DNA of 64,000 bases, taken from NCBI GenBank assembly GCA_947504025.1, contig CANNFX010000001.1:1215501-1279500 (forward strand), written 5' to 3'. Both the position numbers and the translations under genes were made by a program. Origin of the DNA: an uncultured Sphingomonadaceae bacterium (GTDB taxonomy: Bacteria; Pseudomonadota; Alphaproteobacteria; Sphingomonadales; Sphingomonadaceae). Below, one piece after another: positions 60,965-64,000 of the stretch (position 1 is its first letter; every line of letters starts with the position of its first letter). The notes under the pieces were generated by a model. That model did not search any database and was not told where the DNA came from. It worked only from the letters and a program-made list of their open reading frames with translations.

Positions 60965-62076
60965 AAATTGCCGTTACCGGTTCGGCAGGCTTGCTTGGCT
61001 GGCATGCGGCAGGACGGATACACGCTGTAAACTGTGCAGCGAAGTTCCGGGGCGAAGCGCCGCCGCATGAGCTGGTTCTTCTGGACCGGGCTAGCTTCGC
61101 AGATGCTGGCAAGCTGGCTTCCGCGCTTAACGGTGCCGAGGCGATCCTGCATTTTGCCGGTGTGAACCGCGGCGATCCTGATGAGGTTGAGGCAGCCAAT
61201 CCTGCTATTTCCCGCCAACTTGTGGAAGCGTGCAAGGCTGCTGGGGTGAAGCCTCATATTGTCTATGCCAATTCTATTCATGCAGAGCGTGACAACTTTT
61301 ATGGACGCTCGAAGCGTATCGCCGGAGAGGTGCTCGGCGAATTTGCACCGCTCTATACCGACCTCGTCTTGCCGCATATTTTCGGCGAATGCGCGCGGCC
61401 CAATTACAACAATGTCACCGCCACGCTGATCGATCATGTCTGGCAAGAAACGACGCCTAAGCTCGACCCTGCTGGCCAAGTATCACTGCTGCACGCTGGC
61501 GCTGCCGCGCAAATGGCTATTGATGCCGTACTGTCTGGTCAGACTGGTAAGATTGCACCTGACGGCCGGGACATTTCGGTAGTTGATCTGGATGCCAAAC
61601 TGCGCGGTTTTCACGGACTCTATACGCAAAGCATCTTCCCGGATTTGTCTGATCCTTTCGATCTTGCGCTGTTCAATACCTATCGCAGCGCCGCCTATCC
61701 GGCGCATTATCCGTTACCGCTCAAGATCAATGAGGATCAACGCGGGCGCCTGTTTGAAAGCGCAAAAGGCGGGAACGCCAGCCACACGTTCCTATCGACT
61801 ACGCATCCCGGCCAAGTGCGCGGCGACCATTTCCATCTCGGCTTGGTGGAGCGTTTTCTGGTTGTATCGGGCGAGGCGGTCATTCGTATTCGCCGTGTAT
61901 TGACCGATGAAGTCCGCGAATTCCGCGTATCGGGCGATACACCTGTCGCGATCGATCAGATTCCTTTGCATACCCATAATATCGAGAATGTTGGCGACGG
62001 CGAACTGGTCACGTTCTTCTGGTCGCACAAGATGTTCGACCCCGCCGATCCCGATACTTTTGCTGATCCTGTCTGA
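60961..62076 (+). CDS. capF: CapF/FnlB bifunctional reductase/epimerase with cupin domain
   Basis: Second enzyme toward UDP-L-FucNAc. 371 residues, the length of S. aureus CapF. N-terminal SDR domain: IAVTGSAGLLGWHAA, HFAGVNRGDPDEVEAANPA and YGRSKRIAGEVL (Y-x3-K). C-terminal cupin of the WxcM type: RGRLFESAKGG, GQVRGDHFHLGLVERFLVVSGEA with HxH and Glu, and PLHTHNIENVG. The gene overlaps capE by four bases and capG follows 12 bases later. Confidence 0.93.
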   Translation: MKIAVTGSAGLLGWHAAGRIHAVNCAAKFRGEAPPHELVLLDRASFADAGKLASALNGAEAILHFAGVNRGDPDEVEAANPAISRQLVEACKAAGVKPHIVYANSIHAERDNFYGRSKRIAGEVLGEFAPLYTDLVLPHIFGECARPNYNNVTATLIDHVWQETTPKLDPAGQVSLLHAGAAAQMAIDAVLSGQTGKIAPDGRDISVVDLDAKLRGFHGLYTQSIFPDLSDPFDLALFNTYRSAAYPAHYPLPLKINEDQRGRLFESAKGGNASHTFLSTTHPGQVRGDHFHLGLVERFLVVSGEAVIRIRRVLTDEVREFRVSGDTPVAIDQIPLHTHNIENVGDGELVTFFWSHKMFDPADPDTFADPV

Positions 62077-62088
62077 GGATATTGAGCC

Positions 62089-63237
62089 ATGCTGAAAGTC
62101 ACGACCGTTCTAGGAACAAGACCGGAAATCATCCGCCTCTCACGCGTCATGGCGGCGCTTGATTCCAGCGTTGATCACCGGATTGTCCATACAGGGCAGA
62201 ACTGGGATTATGAGCTGAACGAAGTGTTTTTCAGCGATCTGGACGTCCGCAAACCGGACAATTTTCTCGGTGTGGACACCTCCAGCCTAGGGGCTGTTCT
62301 GGGCGGCATTCTGATTGGGATTGAAAAGGAATTCAAGGAGCACCGGCCCGATGCAGTGGTTGTTCTGGGCGATACCAATTCTGCATTGGCTGCAATCATG
62401 GCCCGGCGAATGAAGATTCCGATCTATCATATGGAGGCGGGAAATCGCAGTTTTGACCGCAATGTGCCCGAAGAAACCAACCGCCGCCTTGTCGACCACA
62501 TCAGTGATTTCAACTTGGTCTATACTGAGCATGCGCGGCGGCATCTTCTTAGCGAGGGCCTGGAGCATCGCCGGACATATCTAACTGGCTCCCCGATGCG
62601 GGAAGTACTCGAGCATTATCGCTCTCAAATCGATGCCTCGACCGTGTTGACAGACCTTGATTTGGAGAAGGGTAAATACTTCATTGCCTCGCTTCACCGG
62701 GAAGAGAATGTCGATAGCAGTGAACGGCTCGCACAGCTGGTTGGCGCACTTAACCGGCTTGCCGAAACATATGACTTCCCGGTGATTATTTCGACCCATC
62801 CACGCACTCGAAACCGGCTTGATGCGATCGAAGGATTGGCACTCGACCCTCGCATTCGTGACCTGAAACCGTTTGGTTTTCACGATTATAACCATCTTCA
62901 GATGAACGCTTTTTGCGCAATCAGCGATAGTGGTACAATCGCGGAAGAAAGTGCGATTTTGGACTTTCCCGCGATCACACCCCGCGACGCGATTGAGAGG
63001 CCAGAAGCGCTCGATACGGGCGACATCGTTGTCACAGGGCTTGATGCGGATGCGATTTCTGAAGCAGTCGCGCTTGTTACAAAGATGTATAATGAACGCT
63101 TGGCGCATGGCGGCGAACGGCCTGGGCCTGACGATTATCGGATCACCAACACGTCGGAACGCGTGGTAAAGCTGATTGCTGGGACCGCACGCCTTTCAAA
63201 CAGTTGGGACGGCATCCGGATGCATGACTATATTTGA
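62089..63237 (+). CDS. capG: UDP-sugar 2-epimerase CapG/FnlC (toward UDP-L-FucNAc)
   Basis: Last enzyme of UDP-L-FucNAc synthesis. 382 residues of the non-hydrolysing 2-epimerase fold (VTTVLGTRPEIIRLSRVMAALD, VVLGDTNSALAAIMARRMKIPIYHMEAGNRSFD, NRLVDHI, ASLHREENVD, AISDSGTIAEESAILDFPAI). It differs from WecB in IRLSRVM and in the NRSFDRNVPEETNRR stretch, which fits the CapG/FnlC group, and the context capE-capF-capG makes this the better call. Confidence 0.91.
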   Translation: MLKVTTVLGTRPEIIRLSRVMAALDSSVDHRIVHTGQNWDYELNEVFFSDLDVRKPDNFLGVDTSSLGAVLGGILIGIEKEFKEHRPDAVVVLGDTNSALAAIMARRMKIPIYHMEAGNRSFDRNVPEETNRRLVDHISDFNLVYTEHARRHLLSEGLEHRRTYLTGSPMREVLEHYRSQIDASTVLTDLDLEKGKYFIASLHREENVDSSERLAQLVGALNRLAETYDFPVIISTHPRTRNRLDAIEGLALDPRIRDLKPFGFHDYNHLQMNAFCAISDSGTIAEESAILDFPAITPRDAIERPEALDTGDIVVTGLDADAISEAVALVTKMYNERLAHGGERPGPDDYRITNTSERVVKLIAGTARLSNSWDGIRMHDYI

Positions 63238-63253
63238 CGCTTGATCCTACGGA

Positions 63254-64000
63254 TCATGTCAGGATCGCGCCCTTCAGGCCGTCCAGGTCGGGGTATATAG
63301 CTCTCACCGCTTCTTCTGGGGCAATGCCGAGATGTGCTGCCACCAATCCGGCGATGACGCTTTCGACCGGCGTAGTAATCATCAAATCGCGGTTTTCGAA
63401 TAGCTGACCGCTGCGGAGGCCTGGCCAATCCGTCATAACACCCGTTCTCGTCAAAGCGCCGCCAAGCGCGAAGAGCGCGCCGCCGGTACCATGATCGCTC
63501 CCGCCATTACCATTGGTGGCTACTGTGCGCCCGAATTCGCTTGCGACGATTACGAGCGTGTCGTCCCACATCGCGCCTAAGCCGCTATGCAAAGCCGCCA
63601 GCGTGCCATCGAGATTGCGTGTTTGACGGGTAAGCCTGCCTAGTTGGTTGCTGTGAGTGTCCCAACCAGTGCTTTCGATCATAACAATATCTGGAGAGGC
63701 ATCTCCAGTCAGGAATTTTGCGGCGAGGGCGCCGACCTGTTTGGCCGGACTATCGATTCCTTGCGCGGCATCTACGCCAGCCGCTCGTGTTTCGACCGCC
63801 CCGCGCCAAATCTCGGACAGACGCGGATTCTCGCCATCATACATCCCGGCAATACGTTCGTAGAGGTCACCGTTGATGTCCCGGACGGAAGTTGGTGCAA
63901 ATGATCCAACCTCCTGCGGGCCTAGCAGCGCAGGCGGTACGGTTTGGGCAAGTGCAAGTGCGCTTCGAGGTTGCACACCAAGCGGCATGACTCGATTGAG
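63254..64000 (-). CDS. DUF1501 family protein, partial (N-terminal part beyond the right edge)
   Basis: The leftward frame is open from the right edge (reading LNRVMPLGVQ...) to the stop at 63254, giving the last 248 or so residues of a family usually near 400. Family marks are MIESTGWDTHSNQ, WDDTLVIVASEFGRTVATNG and GSDHGTGGALFALGGAL. DUF1501 proteins are secreted, sulphatase-like in fold, function unknown. An inner ATG at 63988 is not the true start. A TGATCC-TAC-GGATCA palindrome (63242-63256) lies at the junction with capG. Confidence 0.88.
   Translation of the reverse strand, partial: LNRVMPLGVQPRSALALAQTVPPALLGPQEVGSFAPTSVRDINGDLYERIAGMYDGENPRLSEIWRGAVETRAAGVDAAQGIDSPAKQVGALAAKFLTGDASPDIVMIESTGWDTHSNQLGRLTRQTRNLDGTLAALHSGLGAMWDDTLVIVASEFGRTVATNGNGGSDHGTGGALFALGGALTRTGVMTDWPGLRSGQLFENRDLMITTPVESVIAGLVAAHLGIAPEEAVRAIYPDLDGLKGAILT

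Noticed and set aside
63242..63256. TGATCC-TAC-GGATCA inverted repeat at the capG / DUF1501 junction
   Set aside because: Loop of three bases and stem of six without a T run, overlapping a stop codon; too weak to call a terminator.
1..64000. tRNA, rRNA, insertion sequence or CRISPR array
   Set aside because: No T-loop-like GTTCGAATC context, no transposase-like frame, no terminal inverted repeats and no regularly spaced direct repeats were found by reading.

Overview
The window reads as the replication-origin neighbourhood of an alphaproteobacterial chromosome, most likely from Sphingomonadales and probably Erythrobacteraceae. This assignment rests on gene order and on the style of the proteins (aroE-maf-ppsR / oriC / hemE-hemJ-rho; mnmE-parS-mnmG-rsmG-parA-parB; TrcR/DUF1013; bactofilin-M23 pair), not on a database search. 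G+C looks moderate (mid-50s percent by eye, not computed). Nearly all sequence is coding. Genes are tightly packed and many pairs share an ATGA or TAATG stop/start. I see no tRNA, rRNA, insertion sequence or CRISPR array.

Layout. 1-1784: leftward aroE (cut by the window edge), maf and ppsR. 1785-2132: a gene-free stretch with DnaA-box-like sites, an AT-rich tract and six GANTC sites, which I call the candidate oriC. 2133-5701: hemE, hemJ, rho and a small ATPase. 5698-8086: an NTF2-like protein, an FMN glutamate-synthase-like protein and DUF6489. 8145-13748: tRNA-modification and partition genes with three near-perfect parS sites and one degenerate one. 13978-18291: a secreted DUF4402 subunit, a periplasmic pilus chaperone and an usher-like outer-membrane protein, which together look like a poorly described chaperone-usher surface structure. 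18316-30422: mixed housekeeping and envelope genes (glycine-zipper protein, free-methionine-sulfoxide reductase, PQQ-type dehydrogenase, acyl-CoA dehydrogenase, TsaC, CarD, ferredoxin, Hsp15-like protein, Suv3-like helicase). 30486-36477: an M23 peptidase, then hemB, an acetyltransferase, a membrane-bound spermidine-synthase-like protein and a gamma carbonic anhydrase, closed by a terminator. 36653-47314: M1 aminopeptidase, ClpA, quinone oxidoreductase, TrcR, acyl-CoA ligase, and bactofilin with its membrane M23 peptidase. 47542-51669: proA, nadD, rsfS, rlmH and an EnvC-like protein. 51684-63237: nucleotide-sugar genes for surface polysaccharide (UDP-glucuronate epimerase, TviB, WecB, WecC, CapE, CapF, CapG), with ctpA, dsbB and coq7 set between them. 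63254-64000: a leftward DUF1501 gene cut by the right edge.

How it works together. The left third holds the machinery that starts and segregates the chromosome (oriC, parS, ParAB). Three M23/LytM-type proteins, a bactofilin and CtpA serve wall remodelling. WecB/WecC should supply UDP-ManNAcA and CapE/F/G UDP-L-FucNAc, two sugars also found together in Staphylococcus aureus type 5/8 capsules. No glycosyltransferase, flippase or polymerase lies in the window, so the assembly genes must be elsewhere.
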